In this document: piece after piece, positions 17,220 through 25,591 of the stretch
How positions within the stretch are numbered: position 1 is the stretch's first letter
Layout of the letters: each line of letters starts with the position of its first letter
Source: an uncultured Prevotella sp.
GTDB lineage: Bacteria > Bacteroidota > Bacteroidia > Bacteroidales > Bacteroidaceae
Assembly (NCBI GenBank): GCA_900317685.1
Contig: ONHQ01000016.1
Location: 1-59,404 of the forward strand
Length of the DNA: 59,404 nucleotides
Direction: 5' to 3'
Made by a program: the position numbers and the translations under genes
The notes under the pieces: model-generated
The model's database searches: none
What the model was told of the DNA's origin: nothing
The model's input: only the letters and a program-made list of their open reading frames with translations

Positions 17220-19210
17220 TTCATTTCAACCTTACTTCCCATATAGTTCTAAACAAAGTAGCCGAGAATCTCTATCAGCCAAAGACGGCCGTTGAGCGTT
17301 CGGAGCTAACCCGTTTCGAGAAAATCCGCACTGACATCTTTCCCAAAACAGAAGATGCCGTGAACAACATCGCCGACGCCATCGAAAGAGAAATCAAAAC
17401 CAAGGCACAGGAAAACAAGCCCTGCCTATTGGCACTCGGCACCGGACAGAGTCTGACGCCTATCTATGAGGAGCTCGTGCGCCGCCACCAATGTGAAGGA
17501 TTAAGCTTCGGCAATGTCATCGTCTTCAATGTCTATGACTACTTCCCACAGAAATCCAGCTCTGCCATCACCAGTCTGCGGCAGTTGCGAGACCGCTTGC
17601 TTGACCATGTGGACATCCGCCCGGAGCACATTTTCTCACCCGATGGCAGCGTCGCACAAGAGAATATTCAAGATCAGTGTGCGCTATATGAGCAACAGAT
17701 CCGGCACTATGGCGGTCTGGACATTGCTCTTCTCGGCATCGGACGCAGTGGCAATATTGCGGCCAACGAGCCCGGCTCTGTCATCACGTCAAGGTCGCGG
17801 CTGATTCTGATCGACAGTGTGTCGCGTGAAGAGATGACGATGAGCTTTGGCGGACAAGAGCCCGTTCCGCCTTGCAGCATCACGATGGGCATCAGCACGA
17901 TACTGTCCGCCCGCCACATCTACCTCACGGCATGGGGTGACGACAAGGCCGACATCATCCAAAAAACGGTGGAAGGGCCTATCACAGAAGACATCCCGGC
18001 ATCGTTTCTCCAGACTCACAACGACGCGCATGTGGTCGTTGACCTCGCTGCCGCCGCTAAGCTGACCCGCATCGTCCACCCGTGGCTGGTGTCCAGTTGC
18101 AAATGGGATGACAAGCTTACCTGTGCCGCTGTGGTGTGGCTTTGCGAGAAGACGCAGAAGCCTATACTGAAACTGACCAACAAAGACTACAACAGCAATG
18201 GTCTCTCCGAGCTTTTGGCGCTCTACGGTTCGGCTTATAACTGCAACATCAGAATCTTCAACCACCTGCAGCATACCATTACAGGTTGGCCCGGCGGCAA
18301 GCCCAATGACGACGACACCTATCGTCCGGAGCGTGCAAAGCCTTATCCCAAGCGGGTCATCGTCTTTTCGCCTCACCCCGACGACGACGTTATCTCGATG
18401 GGTGGAACCCTTCACCGCCTTGTCGAGCAAGGACATGATGTCCACATCGCTTACGAGACAAGCGGCGACATCGCCGTCAATGACGAGGAGGTGACACGCT
18501 TCATGCACTTTCTCAACGGCTTCAACCAACTGTTTATGAACGCCGGTGATCAGGTCATCGTCAACATGTATCACGACATCAAGCAGTTTCTTGCCAGCAA
18601 GAAAGAGGGTGACATTGACACACAGGACGTAAGGACGATCAAAGGACTGATCCGTCGTGGCGAGGCCCGCACGGCAAGTACATACAATGGAGTGCACTCT
18701 GATCATGTCCACTTCCTCGACCTTCCGTTCTACGAAAGCGGCAGGGTGGAGAAATATCCGATGACAGAACGTGACGTGAACATCGTGCGCAGCCTGCTTC
18801 AGGACATCAAGCCCCATCAGATCTTTGTGGCCGGAGACCTTGCCGATCCGCATGGCACACACCGCAAATGCACCGATGCCGTACTCGCCGCCATAGACCT
18901 TGAGCAGCAGGCGGGAGCGGAGTGGCTCAACGATTGCCGCATCTGGATGTACCGCGGTGCCTGGGCTGAGTGGGACGTAAAGGATATAGAGATGTGTGTG
19001 CCCATGTCGCCGGAGCAGCTGCGCCACAAGCGCAACGCCATTCTCAAGCATGCGTCTCAAGCCGATTTCGCGCCTTTCTTGGGCAACGACGAGCGACTGT
19101 TCTGGCAGCGCGCGGAAGACCGCAACCGTGCCACGGCAAAGAAGTACGACAATCTCGGCCTCGCCTGCTATGAGGCTATGGAAGCCTTTGTGGAGTATAA
19201 AAGGAGCTGA
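17216..19210 (+). CDS. NagB-like pseudo-deaminase fused to PIG-L/LmbE deacetylase
   Basis: Residues 1-290 resemble NagB and 375-660 resemble PIG-L/LmbE N-deacetylases, which remove acetyl groups from GlcNAc-type sugars using zinc. Such 660-residue proteins are usually labelled glucosamine-6-phosphate deaminase in Bacteroidetes. The deaminase site is lost here: the Asp72 position is Tyr107 (FNVYDY), Asp141 is Ser178 and His143 is Asn180 ([13 protein letters not shown]); only the Glu148 position (Glu185) remains. The deacetylase half keeps PHPDDD (His387, Asp390) and DPHGTH near 545, the expected metal ligands. Coupled by ATGA overlap to an intact nagB. Inference: the N-half binds sugar phosphate or NagB, and the C-half deacetylates an amino-sugar. 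Confidence 0.85.
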   Translation: MIHFNLTSHIVLNKVAENLYQPKTAVERSELTRFEKIRTDIFPKTEDAVNNIADAIEREIKTKAQENKPCLLALGTGQSLTPIYEELVRRHQCEGLSFGNVIVFNVYDYFPQKSSSAITSLRQLRDRLLDHVDIRPEHIFSPDGSVAQENIQDQCALYEQQIRHYGGLDIALLGIGRSGNIAANEPGSVITSRSRLILIDSVSREEMTMSFGGQEPVPPCSITMGISTILSARHIYLTAWGDDKADIIQKTVEGPITEDIPASFLQTHNDAHVVVDLAAAAKLTRIVHPWLVSSCKWDDKLTCAAVVWLCEKTQKPILKLTNKDYNSNGLSELLALYGSAYNCNIRIFNHLQHTITGWPGGKPNDDDTYRPERAKPYPKRVIVFSPHPDDDVISMGGTLHRLVEQGHDVHIAYETSGDIAVNDEEVTRFMHFLNGFNQLFMNAGDQVIVNMYHDIKQFLASKKEGDIDTQDVRTIKGLIRRGEARTASTYNGVHSDHVHFLDLPFYESGRVEKYPMTERDVNIVRSLLQDIKPHQIFVAGDLADPHGTHRKCTDAVLAAIDLEQQAGAEWLNDCRIWMYRGAWAEWDVKDIEMCVPMSPEQLRHKRNAILKHASQADFAPFLGNDERLFWQRAEDRNRATAKKYDNLGLACYEAMEAFVEYKRS

Positions 19211-19279
19211 CACGAGCCGTTTGACTGAATGGTCTCGCACTTTTGCTGAAAGATTGAAAAGATATTGCGTTCTTTTTCG

Positions 19280-19287
19280 TAACTTTG
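19280..19287 (+). promoter_or_regulatory. -7 element for a short transcript
   Basis: TAACTTTG matches TAnnTTTG and is followed by GC, as is common in this genome. No exact TTTG at -33. A terminator-like hairpin begins 115 bp downstream, well before the next gene. Confidence 0.5.
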
Positions 19288-19293
19288 CAACGA

Positions 19294-19440
19294 TCGAAGG
19301 ATGTCAGACTACAGTTTGTAGGAAAGACGTCATCAGAGAGTGAGTTCATACGATAAGCGACGATATTTCTGACAGAATAGTCTTTTCATTCATATACTTG
19401 CGGTGCAAGTTTCGTGGGGACACGAGGCTTGCACCATTTT
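19294..19440 (+). ncRNA. Candidate small RNA or leader RNA
   Basis: Starting about 7 nt after the -7 element and ending at the hairpin 19402-19435 (GGTGCAAG...CTTGCACC outer stem, CGTG/CACG inner stem, tail ATTTTATT), this would be a 147-nt transcript with no good reading frame. No known RNA family was recognised. It could instead be an attenuated leader of the kinase gene at 19560. Confidence 0.35.
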
Positions 19441-19559
19441 ATTAAAACGGGTATCATGACACAAGACTATATATGCACAAGAATAAAGGCAGCGCTTCAA
19501 TCGGTTTTGGGCTCATTATGTTGCAAAATAAGTAATGTGATTGATCGTTAATAATAGCA

Positions 19560-20705
19560 ATGAGAAGAAAATACAGACTATCTCCTGAGTATGCCATCTA
19601 TGTGGTGATGTGGCTGCTGTTTTTCCTGCTGCCCATCATCATATTCTACTTGCGCTCGTTCACTGTGACGCAAGCAGAGTTTCATTGGGAGGAAGTCTTC
19701 CACATCTGGCGGTGGTTTTTGATCTTCTGCCTGTTCTTTTTTATTCATAACTTCCTGCTGGCCCCGCTGCTGATCAAGAAGATGCGTGTCGCATATCTCT
19801 GTTCGGTGCTCGCTTTGCTGGCAATTTTCTTCAGCGTGTCAAATTACCTTCATGGTCCGGATCCTGGAAGAAATCGTCCGCCTCTTTGGCTGATAGAAAG
19901 AGAAAACAAATTGGCGCAAAAGGATCACATACAGCCCCCGTTTCCCATGCGTCACTACGATGATCGCCACTTAGGACCATTGGGGCCGGGGTATATAGTC
20001 AACCTGCTCCTGCTCATTGGCGTGTTTGGACTGAATCTCGGCGTGAAGTTCTATTTCAAATCAGAGCAAGACCGCAACCATCTCCAACAACTTGAAAAGG
20101 AAAGAATGTTTCTGCAACTGCAATATCTGAAGTTCCAGATCAATCCCCACTTCTTCATGAACACCCTCAACAACATTCAGGTACTCATCGACATGAACGC
20201 GGAGAAAGCCAAGGAATGCCTGAGAGAACTGTCTGTGATGATGCGTTTCGTACTCTATGAGGGAGATAAGGACAAGGTTTCTCTACACAACGACATTCTT
20301 TTCCTTCTCAATTATGTGAAGTTGATGCGACTGAGATACAACGACCGGCTGACCGTGACGATTGACATCCCCGAGAATCTTCCCGACGTAAACATACCGC
20401 CGCTGATCTTCCCTACCTTCGTAGAGAACGCCTTCAAACATGGTGTAAGCTATAAACAGAACAGCTTCATCAACATCACAATGGACGTTGAGGACGGTGA
20501 TCTGCTCTTTTCCTGTATCAACAGCAAGAAGCCCATGACGGAGACCAGCAAGGTGCCTTCCGTCGGTGGAGTAGGGCTCTCCAACGTGAAGCGAAGGCTG
20601 GATCTGATCTATGGCGACCGCTATACGCTGGATATCAACGACAAAACTGACGTGTACGACGTTCTTCTCCGACTCCCCATACAAAAGATTGATAACAATG
20701 ATTAG
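19560..20705 (+). CDS. LytS-family sensor histidine kinase
   Basis: A membrane sensor kinase that phosphorylates the LytTR regulator encoded next. The 381-residue protein has hydrophobic segments near 15-35, 55-80, 85-100 and 140-165 separated by a periplasmic loop rich in Pro, Arg and His. It then has the His_kinase domain with FQINPHFFMNTLNN (phospho-His in NPHF near 198) and an HATPase with IFPTFVENAFKHG and GVGLSNVKRRL. No extracellular sensor domain is recognised. The stop overlaps the regulator start by 8 bp. Confidence 0.9.
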   Translation: MRRKYRLSPEYAIYVVMWLLFFLLPIIIFYLRSFTVTQAEFHWEEVFHIWRWFLIFCLFFFIHNFLLAPLLIKKMRVAYLCSVLALLAIFFSVSNYLHGPDPGRNRPPLWLIERENKLAQKDHIQPPFPMRHYDDRHLGPLGPGYIVNLLLLIGVFGLNLGVKFYFKSEQDRNHLQQLEKERMFLQLQYLKFQINPHFFMNTLNNIQVLIDMNAEKAKECLRELSVMMRFVLYEGDKDKVSLHNDILFLLNYVKLMRLRYNDRLTVTIDIPENLPDVNIPPLIFPTFVENAFKHGVSYKQNSFINITMDVEDGDLLFSCINSKKPMTETSKVPSVGGVGLSNVKRRLDLIYGDRYTLDINDKTDVYDVLLRLPIQKIDNND

Positions 20706-21510
20706 ATGTTTAGCAATAGACGATGAGCCACTGGCTCTGCAACAACTGGTTAATTTCATCGGCAAGATACCTTATCTGCAACTCGTCAGGGCCTGTTCCA
20801 GTGCCACAGAAGCAAAGGAGGTGTTGTCGCAAGACATGGTAGATGCCGTGTTTTGCGACATCAATATGCCCGACCTCAATGGTATGGACTTCATCAAGAG
20901 CTTGTCGTATCCGCCTCTCGTCGTCTTCACGACAGCCTATTCAGAATATGCGGTGGAAGGTTTCAAGGTCGATGCTGTGGATTATCTTCTGAAGCCTTTT
21001 GGACTCGACGACTTTCGCCGGGCAGCAGAGAAACTGCGTCGACGGCTGGGAGAAGAAGGGCAAGTTGCAACACCCGCCGCTTTGCAACAATCGTCAGTGA
21101 ACACTCAAGAACCGGGAAGCGCCACTAATACCGACTCTCATCTACCAAAGATAAGCAGCAGCACCGATTCTCTCTTCGTCAAGGTGGAGGGGCGTATGGT
21201 CAAGATACGGCTGAGTGACATCATCTACATCGAGGGAATGAGCGAATATCTGAAGATTCATCTCGACGGAAAGGATGACCACGGACTGCCACGTCGCCCT
21301 GTGGTCTCGCTCTATTCGCTCAAGCGGTTGGAAGAGCGCCTTCCCGACTGTTTCATGAGAATCCATCGATCGTATATCATCAACCTTCGTCGTATCCAGG
21401 AAGTAAGCAAGACGCGCGTGATGCTCGACAACGATGTCCTGCTACCCATCGGAGATCTGTACAAGGACAAGCTCAACGACTATCTGTGCAGAAACTATAT
21501 TGGCAAGTAA
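20698..21510 (+). CDS. LytTR-family response regulator
   Basis: The cytosolic partner of the kinase at 19560. The 270-residue protein starts at ATG 20698 (IRCLAIDDEPLALQQL), inside the last codons of the kinase. The receiver domain has the phospho-Asp in AVFCDINMPDLNG and Lys in YLLKPF. A Ser/Thr-rich linker leads to a LytTR DNA-binding domain: SLFVKVEGRMVKIRLSDIIY, YLKIHL and FMRIHRSYIINLRRI. A long hairpin with U-tract follows. Target genes are not evident locally. Confidence 0.93.
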   Translation: MIRCLAIDDEPLALQQLVNFIGKIPYLQLVRACSSATEAKEVLSQDMVDAVFCDINMPDLNGMDFIKSLSYPPLVVFTTAYSEYAVEGFKVDAVDYLLKPFGLDDFRRAAEKLRRRLGEEGQVATPAALQQSSVNTQEPGSATNTDSHLPKISSSTDSLFVKVEGRMVKIRLSDIIYIEGMSEYLKIHLDGKDDHGLPRRPVVSLYSLKRLEERLPDCFMRIHRSYIINLRRIQEVSKTRVMLDNDVLLPIGDLYKDKLNDYLCRNYIGK

Positions 21511-21548
21511 AGAGTCTGAATGTAATTGATTTTACTGCCTGACAGACA

Positions 21549-21600
21549 ATCGTTCGCTGCGTAGGAAAAGATCATTCCCTACGTAGCGAACGATCTTTTT
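21549..21600 (+). terminator. Terminator of the LytS/LytTR operon
   Basis: An approximately 18-bp imperfect stem (ATCGTTCGCTGCGTAGG with CCTACGTAGCGAACGAT) is followed by CTTTTTCT. Confidence 0.8.
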
Positions 21601-21642
21601 CTATAGCATTACAACATAGGGGACCTTGCTTCAACCTCACAA

Positions 21643-21700
21643 GAACACTACTTCGAGCCCATGTGAACACTGCTTCGAGCCCATGAGAACACGGCTTGCC
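21643..21700. repeat. 22-bp direct repeat, 2.5 copies
   Basis: GAACACTACTTCGAGCCCATG occurs at 21643 and again, with one change, at 21665; a degraded third copy (GAACACGGCTTG) begins at 21687. Function unknown. Confidence 0.6.
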
Positions 21701-22056
21701 ATCAACGACATCACCAAGAAGGAAGGAAAAATAGTCCCGCTAACTACTAGCAGATGCAGAGTATGATAACGAATAGCCGCCCACAGGAAATATCCACTGC
21801 GCCGCAAAAGCTGAAGGAAAGATAGGTTCTTCATCATTTCAAGCGGTGTCAGATCTATGGCTTCCTTGCCTTCATTCGCTGAACAGATGCGGTGGTTCAC
21901 TGAACAAAAAGCAACACATTCGGCAGGATTGCGTATCTTTGCATCAGTAAAAGTTCTTAGAGAATTTCAGGTTTCTATAATTATTATGAGAAGACAATTG
22001 TATGATAAGGGAGTAAATTAGATTTTACCATTTAGATCAATATCTATTCAGGTAAC
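21701..22056. other. Intergenic region between LytTR regulator and MFS transporter
   Basis: No credible gene. A plus-strand TATCTTTG at 21934-21941 fits a -7 element and is followed only by an 11-codon frame at about 21985-22020, so it could start a short RNA or be chance. The stretch is otherwise plain. Confidence 0.35.
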
Positions 22057-22096
22057 AAAAAAAAGAGGCCGGAGCAGTGATTGCCCTGGCCTCTTT
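22057..22096 (-). terminator. Terminator of the MFS transporter gene
   Basis: Arms AAAGAGGCCGGAGCA and TGCCCTGGCCTCTTT pair (two mismatches); on the minus strand a run of U follows (22057-22064). It lies 47 nt after the transporter stop. Confidence 0.8.
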
Positions 22097-22142
22097 GCGT
22101 ATAAATGGATTTTCAGATATTTCTGAAGCGTGTTTCCTTCTC

Positions 22143-23474
22143 TTATGCCTGCTCTTCACCAGCCTCCTTATTGACGATGCGGGAACCCCAAAGCGCATAG
22201 AAGAACATGTAGCACATAGCCACGAGAGGCACCACATACGAAACCATGTATCCGGCTCTGTCAGCAATAGCGTTCTGTACCATTGGCAGGATGCCGCCAC
22301 CAACGACCATCGTCATGAAGATGCCACTGGCTGCGGCGGTGTACTTGCCCAAGCCTTCTGTAGCAAGGTTGAACGTGCAGCTCCACATCACGGAAGTGCA
22401 GAGACCACAGCAGACGAGCAGGATGGCACTCAACGGCAACTCTGTCATCTCGAAACCGGAACCAGTGAACACAGGAATGGCACCGGTGACGGTCTTGGGA
22501 AGCACCATGGCTGTGATGATCAAGCAGACGCCAATAGCGTTGGTAGTGCTCATCATCACACGACTGGAGACCTTTGAGCCGATCAGTCCGGCCACAAAAC
22601 GGCCGACAAGCATCAGCAGCCAGTAGGTACCGGCAGCAAAGCCTCCGATCGTTGCAGCGGTCGCCACATTGAGGCCTGCGCCTGCTGCCGAGGTATCACT
22701 CAGGAAGAAGTTGAGGGTGCCGGGGATGCCGACCTCTGTACCAACATAGAGGAAGATGGCGATCACGCCCAACGTGAAATGACGGAAATAGAAAGGTGAG
22801 TGCTCAAAAGTCACACCTTCGATGTTGTTGCTCTCGGGATCAGCGATGGGGATGAAGCTGAGAATGATGAAAGTAGCAGCAAAGATGCCCATAGCCAGAT
22901 AGAGCACGATGTTGACATCGCTGATGGCGGTGTCCTTCGTCACCGTGCCGATGAGTGCGCCAACGAGCATCGGGGTGAGCGTACCCATGAACGAGTTGAG
23001 CGTACCGCCAATCTGCAGCAACTGGTTGCCTTTCTTTCCACCACCACCAAGAAGGTTGAGCATTGGGTTGACAACCGTGTTGAGCATGCACACTGAGATG
23101 CCTGCCACAAACGCACCGAGCAAGTAGACATAGAAGTTGGTGGGCAGACCCATCAACAAACTATGGGTGAACAGCTGGCCGGAAAGGAACTGGATGAAGA
23201 CACCGAAGAAGCCAAAGGCGACAGCCACCAGTGCCGTCTTCTTGTAGCCGATGCGTTGCAGCATCTTTCCGGAAGGAATACCCATGAACAGATAAGCCAG
23301 AAAATTCATCATGTTTCCAAGCATACCCAGTGTGTTGGAACCTTCGAGTGCCGGCTGATTTTTCCAGATGACACCGATAGGAGCGGCGAGATTCGTGACG
23401 AAGGCGATCATTCCGAAGAGGAAGATCATGGCCACGATGGCGATAGAACGCCCTTTCTGATTGTTCTCTTGCAT
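22143..23474 (-). CDS. MFS transporter, FucP-like sugar permease type
   Basis: A 443-residue inner-membrane protein with about 12 hydrophobic segments and short charged loops (PSGKMLQRIGYKKTA between helices 2 and 3). The pattern fits the fucose/glucose-galactose:H+ symporter group common in Bacteroidales. The start MQENNQKGRSIAIVAMIFLFG gives a short cytosolic tail and then helix 1. The substrate cannot be read from sequence; with nagB-type genes in the wider window an amino sugar is possible but unproven. Monocistronic, with its own terminator. Confidence 0.85.
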   Translation of the reverse strand: MQENNQKGRSIAIVAMIFLFGMIAFVTNLAAPIGVIWKNQPALEGSNTLGMLGNMMNFLAYLFMGIPSGKMLQRIGYKKTALVAVAFGFFGVFIQFLSGQLFTHSLLMGLPTNFYVYLLGAFVAGISVCMLNTVVNPMLNLLGGGGKKGNQLLQIGGTLNSFMGTLTPMLVGALIGTVTKDTAISDVNIVLYLAMGIFAATFIILSFIPIADPESNNIEGVTFEHSPFYFRHFTLGVIAIFLYVGTEVGIPGTLNFFLSDTSAAGAGLNVATAATIGGFAAGTYWLLMLVGRFVAGLIGSKVSSRVMMSTTNAIGVCLIITAMVLPKTVTGAIPVFTGSGFEMTELPLSAILLVCCGLCTSVMWSCTFNLATEGLGKYTAAASGIFMTMVVGGGILPMVQNAIADRAGYMVSYVVPLVAMCYMFFYALWGSRIVNKEAGEEQA

Positions 23475-23542
23475 TTTTCTTATTTATGTTTTTAGTTAAT
23501 ATTTCTCTTTTAGATACGATTGAAAGGTAGAAAATACACAAT

Positions 23543-23803
23543 CTATTCCTCTGGCAAACGGCCGACGAGCAACATTGAGAAGCACCGGCGATACTCACTC
23601 ACCATTTTGGCGTGCCCTGCTTTTTGGTAACATTCGTGAAACACTGCCGTGAGCGAGAACCGTGGGTATATCTCTTCATAATGATCAAGCAACGCAAGCT
23701 TCATTCCACGTGGATCATTGGGATCGACATGAGCCTGCTGCAACACTTGTAAAGCAAAGGTACGGAAAAAAGCCGTCACCTCTGAACGTATGCTATCTTT
23801 CAT
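23543..23803 (-). CDS. Conserved-looking hypothetical protein, 86 residues
   Basis: Family not recognised. A soluble, mostly helical protein with aromatic and His residues (LDHYEEIYPRF, VFHECYQKAGHAK). It is judged real because its ATG lies 4 nt after an ideal -7 element, it is in line with neighbours, and composition is coding-like. It may be translated from a leaderless message. Function unknown. Confidence 0.6.
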   Translation of the reverse strand: MKDSIRSEVTAFFRTFALQVLQQAHVDPNDPRGMKLALLDHYEEIYPRFSLTAVFHECYQKAGHAKMVSEYRRCFSMLLVGRLPEE

Positions 23804-23807
23804 GATG

Positions 23808-23815
23808 CAAAGGTA
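23808..23815 (-). promoter_or_regulatory. -7 element abutting the start codon of the 86-residue gene
   Basis: On the minus strand TACCTTTG is followed by CATC and then ATG, so transcription would begin at or next to the start codon. Confidence 0.55.
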
Positions 23816-23910
23816 AAAAATAAAACCACAAAAACCAAGAAAAAAAAGTTAATTGTCGGTGCTCTCACCCTGTCTTTATTCCTCGTCACTTGCCCACGAC
23901 TGCCGCAAGA

Positions 23911-24672
23911 TCATACTTTGACGAAATGGGGATGGTTGTCGTCACCCAAACGGGGATTGAAGCTGAAGCCATCCTCAGCAAACGCACTCAAAGCCTTTGG
24001 GTCATTGAGCCTGTTCTGAATGACAAAGCGCGCCATACCTCCTCGGCATCCCTTGGCATACATCGACACAATTTTGAACTGTGTACCCTGATCGACATAG
24101 AAGTAGGGCTTCACGACTCTTACCTCTTTCTCCACGCGCTTCCAGTCAAAGAGATGCTCAAACTCCTCGGTAGCCAAATGGAGCAGCACGCCGTCGTCGG
24201 CTTTGACACGCGCAATGAGTCGGTCGGTCAACCGCTCTTTCCACCATGCGAAGAGCGTCTTTCCGTCCGTCTCTTGCAATTTCACCTTGCCTTCCATTCG
24301 ATAGAGATGGATGCCATCTAAAGGACGCAAAGCGCCATAGAGAAAAGAAAGTATCCGCAAGTGGTCTTGCGCAAACTGAAAGTCTTCAGCTGAGAACTCG
24401 TCTGCACAAAGATGCTTATAGGCTTGACCATAGTAAGCGAGGATAGCGGGAATGCGGTTATCGTCTACCATGAACTGCTGGAAACGCTGATGATTCTCCA
24501 TGGCAATGGCTGCACTACAGTGCAAAGCCTTGGCGAGATCTGTGACAGACCATTGAGAGAGCTCCATCGCCAAGCGATGCGCTTCGTCGTCAAAGGCGGG
24601 TGTCGTCATTGTGAGAACACGTCCGTAGTCTGCGGATCTCATGATTTTGGCACTGGCAAGTATCAGTTGCAT
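23911..24672 (-). CDS. yaaA: Peroxide stress protein YaaA (DUF328/UPF0246)
   Basis: YaaA lowers free iron and DNA damage during hydrogen peroxide stress and can bind DNA. The 253-residue protein opens MQLILASAKIMR and shows family stretches AIMAYYGQAYKHL-like (ILAYYGQAYKHLCA), LRILSFLYGALRPLDGI, YRMEGKV and LHLATEEFEHLF, ending in VSMYAKGCRGGMARFVI. Length is normal. Single gene. Confidence 0.93.
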   Translation of the reverse strand: MQLILASAKIMRSADYGRVLTMTTPAFDDEAHRLAMELSQWSVTDLAKALHCSAAIAMENHQRFQQFMVDDNRIPAILAYYGQAYKHLCADEFSAEDFQFAQDHLRILSFLYGALRPLDGIHLYRMEGKVKLQETDGKTLFAWWKERLTDRLIARVKADDGVLLHLATEEFEHLFDWKRVEKEVRVVKPYFYVDQGTQFKIVSMYAKGCRGGMARFVIQNRLNDPKALSAFAEDGFSFNPRLGDDNHPHFVKV

Positions 24673-24763
24673 CTCTAAATATTGGTGTTATGGTGTAAAT
24701 AAAAAGGGATCGTTGTTGCCGCTTTTCGTTGGATTAATGCCGAAAAAACCAAGCCGTATATTG

Positions 24764-24857
24764 GTCAAACATTTGTTTGGCTTTAGGTTAAACAAATGTT
24801 AGCCTTAATTCTAACAAATGTTTTACCTAAGGTCAAACATTAGTTTAACCATATAGT
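24764..24857. repeat. Cluster of AAACAAATGTT-type inverted motifs
   Basis: Four related motifs occur in alternating orientation in under 100 bp: AAACATTTGTTT (about 24767), TTAAACAAATGTTAG (24788), CTAACAAATGTTTTA (24811) and AAACATTAGTTTAA (24835). The middle two form a 20-bp imperfect inverted repeat. It lies between yaaA and the polysaccharide deacetylase. An operator array, or a folded 3' region of the deacetylase transcript, is possible. Confidence 0.5.
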
Positions 24858-24975
24858 TTGAAGCATTTTTACGTATAAACTAAAGCTTCAGATCGTTGAT
24901 CCTAAGCCTGTCGGTTATTAGAAAGCGATTCGTAATGACCTGATATACAGAGATAAGCATCTATTCAAATCGTTC

Positions 24976-25587
24976 TCACTCGATGATCTTAAACTCGTAG
25001 CCTTGGTCCTTGAGCCACTGCAGTGCCAATGGCAGAGCAATTTTAAGCTTATCGATACTCTTGAGCGAGTCGTGAAAAGTGATGATAGAGCCATTGCGGG
25101 CGTAGCGCTTGACATTGTTGAAAACGTCCTGCGCTGTCAGCCATTTGGAGTAGTCGCGCGTGACCAAGTCCCACATCACGATCTTGTATTTTCTTTGCAG
25201 CCACCAATATTCTGAGTGGCGCATCCAGCCATGTGGCGGTCGGAAGAGATGGGATTTGATCAAGTCGTTGGCCTGTGCCGTATTGATGGCATAGGTGATC
25301 GTCCAGTGTTTGAAGGCTCCGATATGATTGAACGTGTGATTGCCAACCTGATGTCCTTCCTCGACAATGCGGTTGTAGAGGTCATGATTACGCAATACGT
25401 TCTCTCCAACCATAAAAAACGTAGCCTTGGCACCGTACTTTCGTAAGGTGTCAAGGATAAACGGTGTCGACTCCGGAATCGGTCCGTCATCGAAAGTGAG
25501 ATAAACGGCCCGCTCGCTCTTATCCATTCGCCACAAGGCATTTGGATAGAGCCAGCGGAGCCATTTAGCGGGTTGCTCTATAAACAT
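24976..25587 (-). CDS. Polysaccharide deacetylase family protein (NodB domain)
   Basis: A CE4-type enzyme that removes acetyl groups from N-acetylated glycans such as peptidoglycan or chitin-like polymers. The 203-residue protein is nearly all catalytic domain: TFDDGPIPES (catalytic base and metal Asp), GNHTFNH (metal His pair), FRPPHGW, and ITFHDS near the end. No signal peptide is seen; the N-terminus has WLRWLYPNALW, which may sit on the membrane. It starts 4 bp after the DUF2723 gene ends, so the two form an operon. Confidence 0.9.
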   Translation of the reverse strand: MFIEQPAKWLRWLYPNALWRMDKSERAVYLTFDDGPIPESTPFILDTLRKYGAKATFFMVGENVLRNHDLYNRIVEEGHQVGNHTFNHIGAFKHWTITYAINTAQANDLIKSHLFRPPHGWMRHSEYWWLQRKYKIVMWDLVTRDYSKWLTAQDVFNNVKRYARNGSIITFHDSLKSIDKLKIALPLALQWLKDQGYEFKIIE

Positions 25588-25591
25588 AGGG

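Larger units (their letters stand above)
19211..19559. other. Intergenic region ahead of the LytS-type kinase
   Basis: No protein-coding frame is supported. It holds a -7 element (19280-19287), a stable hairpin with a U-rich tail (19402-19440), and 120 bp of AT-rich DNA ahead of the kinase gene. These are listed separately. Confidence 0.5.

Noticed and set aside
17789-19240. 483-codon open frame on the minus strand
   Set aside because: It runs opposite the NagB-like/PIG-L gene, whose motifs are clear. Its translation has no recognisable domain; a shadow of high-G/C codon use.
21637-21900. 87-codon minus-strand frame
   Set aside because: Its end overlaps the direct repeats, there is no promoter or ribosome site, and the product resembles nothing.
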